Assembly: GCF_000499845.2 (NCBI RefSeq)
Contig: NC_023758.2
Coordinates: 20,040,034-20,104,033, forward strand
Reading direction: 5' to 3'
DNA: 64,000 nucleotides
Source of the DNA: Phaseolus vulgaris
Taxonomy: Eukaryota > Streptophyta > Magnoliopsida > Fabales > Fabaceae
The notes under the pieces were generated by a model. It worked only from the letters and a program-made list of their open reading frames with translations, had not been told where the DNA came from and made no database searches. Both the position numbers and the translations under genes were made by a program. Shown here one piece after another: positions 43,680-55,480 of this stretch; within the stretch, counting starts at the first letter, position 1, and each line of letters opens with the position of its first letter.

Positions 43680-44756
43680 GACTAGGTTGAACGCCTTCTC
43701 TTGGATATGCCGCAGTTGAGTATTGACTTGTGTCTCTCTGTTGAACTGAAATGTGTCTCCTTTGGGTTAACAATTTGGTTTGATAGGGATTGCGGACTCA
43801 GGTTGACCACCTTGAACATCTTCTTGTGCCAATTGGTCTTCTTCATCGTCTTCTTCGTCTGCCTGGTGAGGCCTACCGAGTTGCCATACACCATTGACCT
43901 GGAATATACTTAATTTCGTCATACTCTTTTTCCCAAAGTAATGATTTCATCATAGCATTATTCCTTGCTCATTTGACAAGTCGAAGTCATACACCTGCAA
44001 GATCCGTGTTATCAAAATTCCATATGGTAGAGGCATGTTGTTATCCCGACATTTGATCATGTGTTGCATGATGTAATGAGGCCAATTATTCATTACATTA
44101 TTTTTTATTAACCACAACATGAAAATATCTTCATTCAATAGTTGTGCGAAGTTGCTTCCATGAGGGCACAAGATATACACCATCTGTAATGTAATAGTCG
44201 GTCATTAATTTTCAGACTACCGACATTTCTTACATTTTAACCTTGAACATCTTCACGAATCATGGACGATAATGCTAATGCTCAATCAAAATTCACTTCC
44301 TCAGGGATCGTCCCAGGGGTTAACTTAACACCGTCATACTTGAGATTGGCAATGTTCATCCAATCCAATTGATTAATGTGTATCCGTCTTCTGCAAATCT
44401 CAATGGCAAGGTGACCAATAGGTGTGATCTTTACATTTGTATAAAATAATCTTACCAAGTCCTCATAATACGGAAGTTTCATTCCAAGGAAAGGTTGTAA
44501 AACTTCGGAATTCAGAAAGTTTTGGAATTCAAACCCTAGAGCAACAAAAAAATGGAGAATGCATAGCTTTTGGTGATAAGATTGGTCTTCCGTGAAACAT
44601 TTTTTCAAACACCAAAATTTTACGTTTTGTACTAAAGTATCTTGAATAATCAAGAACTTCTTCAATCCCCGTTGCTGGGGGAGGAGGAACGACAAGATCT
44701 TCTGCTCGAGTTTTACCCTTATTGGTTATGTGGCGTTTATGGGATGATGATGCCAT
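43680..44756 (-). pseudogene. Third ORF of the PIF/Harbinger element (putative plant transposon protein)
   Basis: Starting MASSSHKRHITNKGKTRAED at 44756, it reads GIEEVLDYSRYFSTKRK, VFEKMFHGRPI, then in another frame EFQNFLNSEVLQPFLGMKLP, ICRRRIHINQLDWMNIANLK and GTIPEEVNFD, and after a gap MVYILCPHGSNFAQL, MLWLIKNNVMNNWPHYIMQH and PLPYGILITRIL (about 44180-43970). An acidic QADEEDDEEDQLAQED tail follows near 43860-43815. The PYxxLITxIL pattern followed by an acidic tail is that of the putative plant transposon protein family, also seen at 792-1994. It lies 320 bp after the MYB ORF, as at 3.5-4.7 kb. Role unknown; frame breaks near 44600 show decay. Confidence 0.7.
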
Positions 44757-45072
44757 GTATAATGCAATTACTACAATATATAAAAATAAATAAAAAATGT
44801 TCATGACATCAAATATCAAATTGAATTATAAGTAAACGAAAGTTAACATAATAGAATGTGTTATCAAACACAATAGTACAACTTCGTAAAGAAAATATTA
44901 CATCTCCAATGAAAACACAATACTAGAAGTCCTCAACTAAAATACTAAAAGTTCTTATCATAATTGTCCAATAAGAAACATACACAGACAAATTACACAA
45001 GAAGTCAAATGAAATAAAAGGACAACATGTAATTGAAAGACATGAAGGTAATGCAAACGCATGGATATGAAA

Positions 45073-46243
45073 TTAATGCCTAGTCACAAATGCAAACAAT
45101 TTTGTCATGCGACGCTCATATGGCATCCCAATTAGTTGCTTAACTCTTCCTAGATGCTCACATAAAAAATCGTAGCATTGATCGATGACCTGTTCATCTT
45201 GAATGTTAAGCTCCACCAGCATTGGCCAAATATCAAACTCAGAGTACTAGTACGATGCATGGTGATGATGATGGTGTACATGCTCGGCATATAAGTCGTT
45301 TCTTCGTCTAATTTCTGCAGCTATATCTTGTGCTACGGTTGCTTGTGCACGAGCAATATCAACCAACTCAGAGGCATTTTGATTTCCATCCTTCATTGAC
45401 GAAACACATTGTTGAAGATTTGTATTCAACAACGCAAAATGATCATCAATTTCGTCCATGTTGGGCCCTTTTCTTTTTTATCCTCGAGATGAGGATGTGC
45501 CTGTAGAGACCACAAAAGGTATAGAAGGAGTGTTTGAGGGAGTGTCAGAAGGAGTGTCACTTGATTGAATATGAGGAGCAGGTGACCGTTGGACGTAGTC
45601 ATCTGCCTCTTCAAAGTTAGGTTGCTCGGGTATATAATCCATCTTATTATCGTTAAGGTTGACACCAAAATTACTTATGTCAGGAGGTGAATTGATGTCA
45701 CGGGTTGTCCTAACCCGACTTCCGGTGACTCTGTCATTAGACCACAACTCCTCCATTAGGTTATGATGGCGAATGGGATTGACACACCATTTCGCCGCAG
45801 ATGGTTTGGCCTACATAGATGTGACATATTAGTACATTATGGCTGAATGTGCAGTCAAATCTATTTGTTGTAAAATATACTTATCATTATACCTTGATCA
45901 TGTCATTCCAAACTTCGTCCTCCACTTCAAAACGGAGGGTGGTCTGGTTCCATGCAAAGCCATTCAATCCACCGAACAAATCATGTACTTCCCTCCACCT
46001 GTCCTTCAGGCTTTTATGACGATTTTTGACATGGTTTTTCTTAATAGCCGATAATCCAACCTCGTGTAGAGCCATAACAATGTTGGTATATCCCTTAGTG
46101 GTCCAACTACCGTCAATTCTGCATCCTCGACATACCTCTTCAATCATTGCATTTAGCATAATTAGATCCATCTTCGTCGTCCACTTAGTGAACTCTCGAT
46201 AACCACCTAATGAATCTGGAGCAACATTCTTCCTGCGATCCAT
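45073..46243 (-). pseudogene. MYB/SANT-like ORF of the PIF/Harbinger element
   Basis: Exon 1 (46243-45893) encodes MDRRKNVAPDSLGGYREFTK followed by WTTKMDLIMLNAMIEEVCRG and the WREVHDLFGGLNGFAWNQTT segment, a Myb/SANT-like DNA-binding domain of the L10-interacting type (about residues 17-110). An intron (GTATAA...TGTAG, 45892-45811) keeps phase. Exon 2 begins AKPSAAKWCVNPIRHHN at 45810 and runs 246 codons to 45073, ending RRMTKLFAFVTRH. Only two codons break it: TAA after SSSRG (about 45479) and TAG within HHASY*YSEFD (about 45249), where the 3.5 kb copy has CAA. Such proteins pair with the Harbinger transposase and bind subterminal DNA. It shares strand and order with the transposase. Confidence 0.82.
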
Positions 46244-46320
46244 CTAATTTACTTAAATAAAGTTAGGATGGCAAACATTGGAACAAAGGAGAAAATATAT
46301 TATTTCCTCAAATTAATTGT

Positions 46321-47774
46321 TTACATAATCTTGTCATATTTGTTTGCTATAGTATCCCTAATATGACACCCTAGCCTATAATCATGCTCACGAGCATGGG
46401 TAGGGGTTGGTTGTATATCTTCTTGTAACAATTCATGATCTACTTCTTCAATTAGAGACTCATCATTGCCGACCCTGTAAAGAAAGTTATGCAAAATACA
46501 ACAGTTAAAAAAAATTTTGTCATAGTATCGACATCATAATGTGGCTCAGTCCCATTAGCTATACTTAAAAAATAAATTTCATCAACCCAAAAGTTCTCTC
46601 AATTACATTTCTAATTGATGAATGTCGAAGATTAAATAGCTCTTTAGCATTTTGTGGCCCTCTTCGCGAATATTTTTTTAAATGGCATCTAACCCCGCGA
46701 TAAGGTGTTATTATATTTGGTTTTAACATAAAATCTACATCACCAAGATAGTATTTTCCTACAGAGATTGTGGAAAGTTGTGTTAGTATATACTACTATA
46801 ACCTATTTATTGTTCTGCACACCCAATCCCCTAAAACTAACATTTTGGAATAACCAAAGGATCATCTCGTACCAAAACATCTTTCAATATCCTTGAATCA
46901 AAGGCAATTCCTTCCCTACCGGCCAAGACATATGTGAACTTCATGTCAAAGTCACAACCTGCAAATATGTTTTGGATTGGCCAATCTTTTCTCTCTCGAA
47001 AATGAGGTGCATCAGAACGTGCAACCTTAACACGTACATGAGTCTCATCTATGGCCCCTAAACCATCCTAATGTAAACCAAATTTCATAACTTTAATTAA
47101 ACACTAAATAAATAAAAAATTATATATAATTTAAAATAATGTGTTCATAAACAAACCTTAAAGTGTGGGTAAAATCGACTATTGTTAAGGATGTGCGATT
47201 CTACAACCATTCCATTTGGTTGAATTAAGAATTCCCCCTCCAACCTTAAAATTGCACTCAAAACATTATGAAAGTGACATGAAACTGTTTCTCCAAACCA
47301 ATGGAAAAAGAATGACACATTTCGATTCTTCACAATGTGTAAAAATTTCGCAACTTGTTCTTTCACGGTTGATCGATATACATCTTTAACAAGTCCAGTT
47401 CCCTGTATTTGTTGACATAATTGAAGGAAAGCTTTTGGTCCTGTGCGAATAAAATCACGACATTGTTTAGTGTGAACCAAGTACTCCATCAATTCTTGTT
47501 TGCGACTCTCTTTTTGTGGTTGGAACTCACTCATATTGCTTCTAGTACGCACCATGCATAACAAATTCAATCCAAAAGCAATTATACAAAGGATCATCAC
47601 TGATGCACCTTCAGTATTATTTTTAATTTGTTGTTGGATTTGTGAAATTAAATTCATGTTCACCGTAACAAGATCGTCATAAATTGCAATCATTTCCTTA
47701 AAATGTACCATCTCTACCTCATCATAATGTCTTGCCAAATTCATAATGTTATCAATGTAATCTTTAACTTTCAT
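46321..47774 (-). pseudogene. PIF/Harbinger transposase (DDE_Tnp_4 type)
   Basis: Exon 1 (47774 to about 47155) includes KQCRDFIRTGPKAFLQLCQQ, VAKFLHIVKNRNVSFFFHWF and a helix-turn-helix-like N-terminus. After an intron (about 47154-47072) the catalytic part begins LGAIDETHVRVKV (first Asp), then GCDFDMKFTYVLAGREGIAF and DSRIL (second Asp region), YYLGDVDF, TPYRGVRCHLKKYSR, PQNAKELFNLRHSSIRNVIE and RTFGLMK (the Glu). This is the Harbinger DDE order; the usual GAIDGTH has become GAIDETH. Stops occur between about 46845 and 46765, and again near 46570. The tail ends at 46321. The transposase cuts and joins element ends; this copy is dead. Confidence 0.85.
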
Positions 47775-48670
47775 CCAAAACCATGATTACGGGTAAGTGT
47801 CAATACAACATACCGACTGTAAAAATCTATGTACAATATAACATTAATAATTTATGTAAAATCTAAAAAAAAAACTTAAACATTAAAAGGTTTTTTTTTC
47901 ATTTTGTAAAAATATTAATTTTAAATAAAATAATCTATTTCTTATAAACAGTTAAATATAAAAAAAAATAAGTATTGCACATATTATTAAAAATTCAAAT
48001 TTTTTCTCAAAACTTTTTCTACTTTTTTTTTAATTATTACAACATTTTTTATAATCTTTTTAATTATAACATTAATAATTTATGTAAAATCTAAAAATAA
48101 AATCCTAAACATTACAAATTTCTATTTCCATTCTATAAAAATATTCATTTCAAATAAATAAATAAATCTATTTTTATAAACACTTAAGTGTTAAAAAAAT
48201 AATAATTATTTACACATATTATTAAAAATTCAAATTTTTTCTTTAAACTTTTTCACTTTTTTTAGTTACTACAAATTTTTTATAATCCTTTGAACAATAA
48301 TATTTTTAAAATACATATTCATATTTATAATTTCAATTCATGTCACATAAAATAAATATTGACATTTCATCAAATTTTTTCTTACAATTACATAAACAAC
48401 TAAACACAATAATTAATTTATTAATATAATTAATAATTTTTTTCTAAACATTAACATCTAAAATTACAAACTAATTAACATGAATAATTTCTTTAAAGAA
48501 ATTTAAACAATTCAATTCCAAAAACATTAAACATCCAAACACAATTTAAACATAAATAAAATATACAATTAAAAAAAACACAAATACCTCAAGAGAGCAA
48601 AACAAAATCACAAAACAATGCAACTGTCTAGCAAGATCAAACTGTGCCTGAAAAAAAATGAGTAATAAAT
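47775..48670. other. AT-rich leader of the Harbinger transposase
   Basis: About 900 bp of very AT-rich sequence between the transposase start and a repeat array. A roughly 200-base segment is present twice: AACATTAATAATTTATGTAAAATCTAAAAA...TTTTTAT with AATTCAAATTTTTTCT at about 47840-48060 and 48065-48290. It may be a 5' UTR or intron of the transposase transcript. Confidence 0.5.
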
Positions 48671-48675
48671 AAAAA

Positions 48676-48972
48676 ATCTAGAAAAACCATGAACATAACC
48701 GATTATCAGTTGCCTTAAAAAAACCACATAATTGATTATCCAAATATTTAAGAGGCATAATCGACTTTTCTTGCAATTAAAAATCCAACATAATCGATTA
48801 TGCTCCAAGATAATCGATTAAGTTCATAATTATACAGCCCCCGTAATCGATTATGCTAAGCAAAAAATATCAGATAATCGATTATGTCACAACCATAATC
48901 GACTATCCACTATTTTTAACTACATAATCGATTATGTAGTGCGTTATTTTTCAATGATAATCGATTATGCAT
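48676..48972. repeat. Cluster of ATAATCGATTAT palindromes
   Basis: Ten near copies of a 12-base palindrome lie within about 300 bases, including ATAATCGATTAT four or more times exactly and variants ATAATCGACTAT, GTAATCGATTAT, ATAATTGATTAT, ATAATCGATTAA and ACCGATTATC. Spacing is irregular (16-40 bases). It lies between the transposase and its presumed promoter, so on the minus strand it is in the leader. A protein-binding site array is one reading; random AT-rich DNA would not give this repeat number. Confidence 0.85.
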
Positions 48973-49136
48973 GAAACTAAAATCAAAGAAACGTAACCTG
49001 AGGTCAGAGATGAACAACCAAATTCACTCTCCTACCTCTATACTTAGTGACGACCCTCTCCAAGCACCATAAACCAATGCAAAACTGTGTAGGAAGATTG
49101 GAAAATGTTGTGTGCTTGCTTAGCTTCGCACAACCC

Positions 49137-49146
49137 TTTTATATAC
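49137..49146 (-). promoter_or_regulatory. Likely TATA box of the Harbinger transposase
   Basis: On the minus strand the bases read AGTATATAAAAGGGTTG, a strong plant TATA box, about 1.36 kb upstream of the transposase start codon at 47774. The repeats and AT-rich segment would then be 5' leader or intron. No experimental start site is known. Confidence 0.5.
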
Positions 49147-49399
49147 TCGTGCATCACAATTATGATGTAGCTACTCTCTCACCAACTCAATGATGCAATC
49201 AATTGGCATTGAACTTGGTCAAAGAGATTCCTGAACCAAAGTCAGGAATCTCATGTGCAGATTGGCCACTGTTGGGCACTTTGTTGGCCACTGTTGTGCA
49301 CTGCTCCCATGCAAAGTTGTAATGGCAGTGTGTAAGTCCAAAAACGTGAGAAAGTAAGGGCACTTTGGTCTTTGCATACATCCTACGTGGCTTTCATTT

Positions 49400-49565
49400 C
49401 ATTCCACTCTCATTTCTCTTCAATTATGAGAGCACCCTCAATACCCCTATCTTTCTATTCACCCTCACCCTCAACCTCCCCCTCTCACAGAAACAAACGG
49501 GGGTGTTACCCTCTAATCCATCTGCGGCTACAGTGTCACCCCCAGAAGCAAACACACCCTAAGAG
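49400..49565. other. Possible 5' terminus of the Harbinger element
   Basis: The stretch has repeated CACCCTCAA/CACCCTCACC blocks and GGGGGTGTTACC (49499-49511), echoing the CACCCTCAACTTT block at 5480-5560 that would be the other end of the related fragment. A matching TIR and three-base target duplication were not established. Confidence 0.3.
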
Positions 49566-49569
49566 TCGA

Positions 49570-52554
49570 AGTGAGTACATATACTTTCCTCCTTCATCGA
49601 AATTAAGATTCCCTAACACCAAAAGTTAAAGAGAACTATCCTTTAGAGACATTTCAACATAAATAGATTACATTTCAACATAAATAGATTACATTACTCA
49701 CAAGTGATAGAATTATAATCTTTAATTTTTTTACACACTTTTTATAGTTAATTAAAATTTAAAATCACGAACACACAAGTTAATAATTCTTAATAATTTT
49801 TAATAAATAGTACAAAGGTTCTTGAAAGGACTGAAATTACTGAATAAACAGTGGAAGTACTTGACGTGCATACCCGATCACATACAAAGAAAAAAAAAGT
49901 TGTGACAAGGAAATGAAATGATATTGGCTTGATGTGCAAGCCAAGTGTGGTAATCAGTGGCAGCAAAAAATGCTTCAAAGATACAGCACTTGGCTTCAAA
50001 GTATCAAATATTTCCCATCACACTAATCACAATATAGCCCCACTAGCCACTACCTATGATCCTATTAGATATCTATAAAAAAAATACACCCATAAAGATT
50101 ATGTGTACCCTATGACCCTACACTATCATTGTTCTACAGATATGCTTCCAACCACTGCACCTTACCATTTACTATGTGTGAATTGGTGATCTATCATCGA
50201 TACTTTTATATGCAGAAAGCTTAAATTCATTCATATGATGATCGAGTACACTATTTATACACACATTTTTCATATATAAAATTGTACAGTGGATGTCTCA
50301 CTATATTAGATGCAGTGGAGTGGTTATTACTCTCTTTTTGAACATCATGCCATTGTTGATGTTGGTTGATGTATTTATGACGTCTATGCAACATAATTAT
50401 GGAACCTATAAACAATAGACTATTTTTTAATTTCTTTTAATCACTGTTTTTTTTTTAATTCTTATAATATTTTATTCATTTTGGATTAGTTTATTTAAAA
50501 TCTTTAATTCTCTTAAAAAGGAAACAAGTATGATTTACAAAATTAAAATGAATAAAAGTGATATTTAAAAGAAAACATAAATTTAAATGATATTTTTTTC
50601 TCTCCTGAAAATGGAGTGTAAGACTGTGAATATATTATTTGACTGCATTAAAATGTAAAATCTTCTATATTATGTATTTGCATGAAAACTGTAAATTAAA
50701 TGAAAATCTTTATGAAAAAAATATCATTTAAGTATTTGAAATTAAAGATTTAAAAAAAAATATATATTTTAAAAGATTAAAAAAAATGTATTTAAAGTGT
50801 TTTAAATAATAATATGTGACGATTATGAATATTATATGACATTATGTGTTATTGAGTATTTTTTGGGTAAAAATATGAAAATGAACGTATATATAAGTAT
50901 TTTACTACTTTTACCAACCTCATATTACATGTACTTAATACATTATTACAACATACTAACCCAAACACGTGTGAATTGGTACGTGTTTAGGCATTTTATA
51001 TTAAAATATTATAGTTTTAAAGTATAAAAAATAATTTTTGTTGTTAAAGTAGAAATTTTTGTAAAAAGTTAGGATTAAAAGTTATTTTTTATTAAGGAAT
51101 CATGATTGAGAAATTAAGCTGTTATTTATGGATTTTTCAATTATCTATCTTATTAATTAATATAATTATTTTAATTAAACAATGAATAAAATAATATAAT
51201 TAAAAAATGACAAAAAATAGTTAAAAACAGTATTATTTTATCTAATAATATAGATTACTGAAAAGAGCATTTCACGCTTCTATATTTGAAAAGTAAATAA
51301 TAATAATAATAATTACATAAATAACTACAAAATAACATATAACAAAAAAAATATTATATATTATAAAATATAATATATATAGTCGCGAGTTTTCAATTTC
51401 TCATTTAAAATTTTTAATTCATTTTGTTTTAAATCCACTATTAATCACTTAGCATCTATGTAACACAGACACTGACACTGATACCACACGGATACAGAGA
51501 TACATAAAGATTTATGTGCACAAGTATGTTTCAGATTATTTTTTAAAGCAGAAAGATGTTCACAAGGATTTGTTTCTTATTTTTATAATCATAATAACAA
51601 TTTATACAATGAATTTTTTAAAAATTAATGTATTTTTCCTTTTTAAAATTGTGTTAGAACTGTACTAGAATTGTCAGAAATGTAACAAATACTTTTTGAA
51701 TTGAACACTTCAAGGATACGTGTTCTACATGTGTCATATATCGGACACCGCCATTTAAGAGAAGTGTTTGAGTTTATAGCTTAGTATTACAAATGCTAAA
51801 CCAAATTATCATAACAAGTAATCAATGATTACCGGTAAAGAAACTTTTATATCATCAATGTATTTAAATCAAATTCAAAGGCCATTTTACTAATTAATTA
51901 TCAATTCATTAATATGACATGTTAATAAGATAACTTTTTTTTTGTTGTTGAATGCTAACATATAATAAAGTATTGTTTTTTTTAATAATTACATTAAGTA
52001 TAATATACAAGGACAAATACAAATACTCTCCAACTCTTTATAACAAAACAAATCACCATTCTCCTTAAAAATTATAATTGAGGTGTATTATTAATAACAA
52101 TGACAGTAATTAAATTTTTTTTTTATTTAAACACAGTATTATTAGGAATTAAAACATATTTTAATTTTTATATAGCATTAATCAAATCTTTATATGTACA
52201 AATAAATATATATCCTAAAATTAATTGGAGATGTAGTAACTACATATATATTTTTAATTATATTTTATTATTTATTAATGGAATTCAACATGAATCCCTT
52301 TCATTGATTAAGAAACTCCACTTATAAGTTTATAGTTATTAATAAAATTTATTATTATTTTGATTTTCTTGTCTTGTTTTTTAATTAAATTCCATTATCC
52401 TTTAACTTATTTTTTATGTTCAATTTGGTCCTTTAGCTTTTAAAAAATCAGGTTAACCATTTGAAATTCACAAATTTACACTATCTCTTTCCTAATTAAT
52501 AAACTCTACTTTTATAATTTTATTATTATTATTTTACTTTCTTACTGTATTTTT
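49570..52554. other. AT-rich intergenic DNA
   Basis: No gene is recognised over about 3 kb. A 21-base unit ACATTTCAACATAAATAGATT is duplicated head to tail at 49650-49691. The rest is AT-rich with short, unconvincing ORFs. Confidence 0.55.
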
Positions 52555-53640
52555 TGGCTAAATTTTAGTTTTAAAATTTTTAACTTATTTTTTATGTTCA
52601 GCATGATTCTATAATTTTAAAAATTTCAATTTAACCCCTTAAGTTTCTAAAATGGTTTTTTTTTTATTTGTTTTGTGACTGAGTTATAAAAAATATTAAA
52701 ATTATATAATGTGACTATTAAGTATACACGTTCTTGAATTATTCACTTTCGATTCGATGATGACAAATTTCTTGAAATTATTAGTTAAGAACGAGTAGCT
52801 CTTGCAGGATTCCCAAGAAATTCTTCGATTTCTTCCGGAAGCAGATGATTATTCATCTGCTTCTCACGTTCCATGAATAGTCGGCACATTGAGGAATATC
52901 CATAAAGGTTTTTAAGGAATCGCTTTGATTCTATCTCTGTTCGATTATTAGTTGAAGTATTTATTATTATAGTTAAATAAATTATTGTTCATTTATTCAA
53001 CATCATATTCTTCTCCAGAGAAAATCAACTCAGAAATATAAGTACAATAAAATCTTCCATTTTGCCTATATCCTCATCATGAGAAATAAACCCAGCATAA
53101 AAAGTTTTATAAAAGTCCAAAATATGTTCTCCATATGTTTGTATTTTTTTTTCTTGTTTAATAATTTTTCTTTTGGCTAAATTTTAGTTTAAAAATTTTT
53201 AACTTATTTTTTATGTTCAGCATGATTCTATAATTTTAAAAATTTCAATTTATCCCCTTAAGTTTCTAAAATGGTTTCTTTTTTTTTTATTTGTTTTGTG
53301 ATTGAGTTATAAAAAATATTAAAATTATATAATATGACCATTAACTATACACATTCATGAATTATTCACTTTCGATTCGATGATGACACATTTCTTTAGT
53401 TGAAGTATTTATTATTATAGTTAAATAAATTATTGTTCATTTATTCAACATCATATTCTTCTCCAGAGAAAATCAACTCAGGAATATAAGTACCAATAAA
53501 ATCTTCCATATTGCCTGTATCCTCATCATGAGAAATAAACCCAGTATAAAAAGTTTTATAAAAGTCCAAAATATGTTCTCCATATGTTTGTATTTTTTTT
53601 TTCTTGTTTAATAATTTTTTTTCATGCAATGACAAATTGA
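52555..53640. repeat. Tandem duplication of about 470-620 bp
   Basis: Segment 52555-52770 (GGCTAAATTTTAGTTTTAAA ... GATTCGATGATGACA) is repeated at 53173-53395, and segment 52950-53172 (AGTTGAAGTATTTATTATTA ... TTTAATAATTTTT) is repeated at 53397-53625. The first copy also holds about 180 bases (52771-52949) missing from the second. Copies are about 95 percent alike by eye. The duplicated DNA includes the coding segment listed next. Confidence 0.9.
52775..53635 (-). pseudogene. Unidentified duplicated coding segment
   Basis: In each repeat copy the minus strand reads a frame with YGEHILDFYKTFYTGFISHD, the NMEDFIGTYIPELIFSG segment and EEYDVE (53635-53441 in copy B; the homologous bases in copy A near 53155-52990 differ slightly). 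The 180-base insert of copy A continues on the minus strand as [20 protein letters not shown] then [20 protein letters not shown] (about 52925-52800), ending in TAA. Amino acid composition is protein-like, unlike surrounding AT-rich ORFs, and the two parts could be exons of one gene. I do not recognise the family. It may be a gene fragment captured or duplicated here. Confidence 0.5.
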
Positions 53641-55480
53641 GGTGTCAGCATAACTGCGATGTCAAGTTGCATAATGATATCTAGCATGAAAGTTTTTTAA
53701 AAAAATAAAAAAAATAAAAATTAGCGTTCATTAGTTTTATCCTAAATTAAATAAATTTTGGTTTTAGTATTTTAAATTAGAAGTTAAGTTTTTCTTTTTC
53801 TATTATTGAACTATTTTTAATAGTAGAAAATAGATGAAATTGTGGTTGTAGTTTTTTATAGTTATTGTGCAAAGATTGTTGATGAAAAAGATAACCATTG
53901 TGAGATTAAGAAAAAAAAATTATGAAATAGCTAAACAAAACTTTTTAAAGTCAATGAATCAAATTGAAGATAAAAAACAAGTTAAAAGATTAAGAAGCAA
54001 AATTTATTGTATGTTTATACTTAACTATTTGTCAGTTTCCATATTACTCACGAAGAAGAGTGTCATCATTTTATTATTATTTTTGATGTATTTTGCTTGA
54101 TATTTTTTTTAATTACTAAAATACAAAGTACATTAACCATAAGGAATGGTGAATTAAATAAAATTACATAGTATGAAAAAAATGTTTTCATAAGAAAATT
54201 ATTACTTTTGAGATTATAGATATTTTTGTTTTCTAGAGGAACCAGTATTTAGAACATAACCCACATATTTTTGGTTAATTTCTTTATTAGATTCATCAAT
54301 ATGTACGTGAATGAGTTATGAACTACCTTTAAAATTTATTTGCATTTTTTATCATGACATCTTATGTTGTATTAACAATCTATTCACCATTTGTATTTCA
54401 AGTTCAACAAATTATTTATTATTAACACAACAGAGACATAGTAATTCTTCCACGGAATACAAGACTACCATCATCATATGAAGTTGGTCTCTATTATTGA
54501 CATTAAGTTTTATAATTTTTTTATAATACATTTTAAAGTAATTTATGATTTATTAATTAATAATTTAAAAAAGTATAATTTTCTTTTATAAATCAATCAT
54601 TTAAAATAAAAAAACCAAAAAATTATTTTAAAATATGATATCCTAAACACAACTTCTAAACGAAATAAACAACTATTCAAATTTTTGTCAAGACTAATTA
54701 CTTAATAGAGAAAGAAACATTACAATGAAATAGTGAAAACAAAGACAAGTGTATCTTTTATTTTATGATAATAACAAATTAAAAATATAATTAAAAAAGA
54801 AGTAGATTTTATAATAATTATTAAAATAAAAAATTATTATAAAATAAATATCATAGTTGTAGAGTTATTAAGAATACCTATTATTAATAAAAAAAATGTA
54901 CATTCAATTTTTTACAAAATAATTATAAATACCAATCTCTTTATTAATAGTTATAGATAATAATAAAAAAACAACAAAATATTCAATAGATAATAATGAA
55001 TAAAAGTTTCTTAAAAGTGTGTAAAATAGTATCTATCAGAAGACATTATTAACTTTTTAACTGGACTTTAAATAACAATAGAAAATCAATATGCATTGTA
55101 ACCCCTCCCCTAAAAGGAAAATAATAAAATACAGGAAGCTCCATTAACTTTTCAAATTAATGTTTGAAAATTAAAATATTTTAAAAACTGTAAACTAGTA
55201 TTTTAATTATACAACTTTCAAAATAATAATTTTCATAACATAATATGGTATGTACATGGAAGAGTCTACGGAGAGAGGAAGTACGCGGGCATACGAATAG
55301 GCACGTCGTGAAGAAGTGAAAGCAAAGAAATGGAACTGAGAACTAATCTGAAAAAGAAAAGAAAGACGGCGGATCTTGCTTTTGGGATTTAATTAAAACT
55401 TCAATTATTTATAGTTGGAAAAAAAAAAAGAAGGAAAGGAAAGGAAAAGAAGGTAACACTAATATCCAGGCTGAAAGTGG
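53641..55480. other. AT-rich intergenic DNA upstream of NAP1
   Basis: No gene is supported. The 77-residue ORF at 53867-54100 is lysine-rich and probably chance. From about 55250 GC content rises (ACGGAGAGAGGAAGTACGCG), which marks the promoter-proximal zone of NAP1. Confidence 0.5.

Noticed and set aside
48676..48972. CRISPR-like array
   Set aside because: The repeats are 12-base palindromes with irregular short spacing in plant nuclear DNA; there are no uniform spacers or cas genes.
49365..49629. Two overlapping Ser/Pro/Thr-rich ORFs
   Set aside because: They arise from the pyrimidine-rich CACCCTC repeat block near a presumed transposon end.
52775..53635. Integrated RNA-virus sequence as the source of the unidentified frames
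   Set aside because: The frames have protein-like composition but no recognised polymerase or coat motif, so there is no positive evidence.
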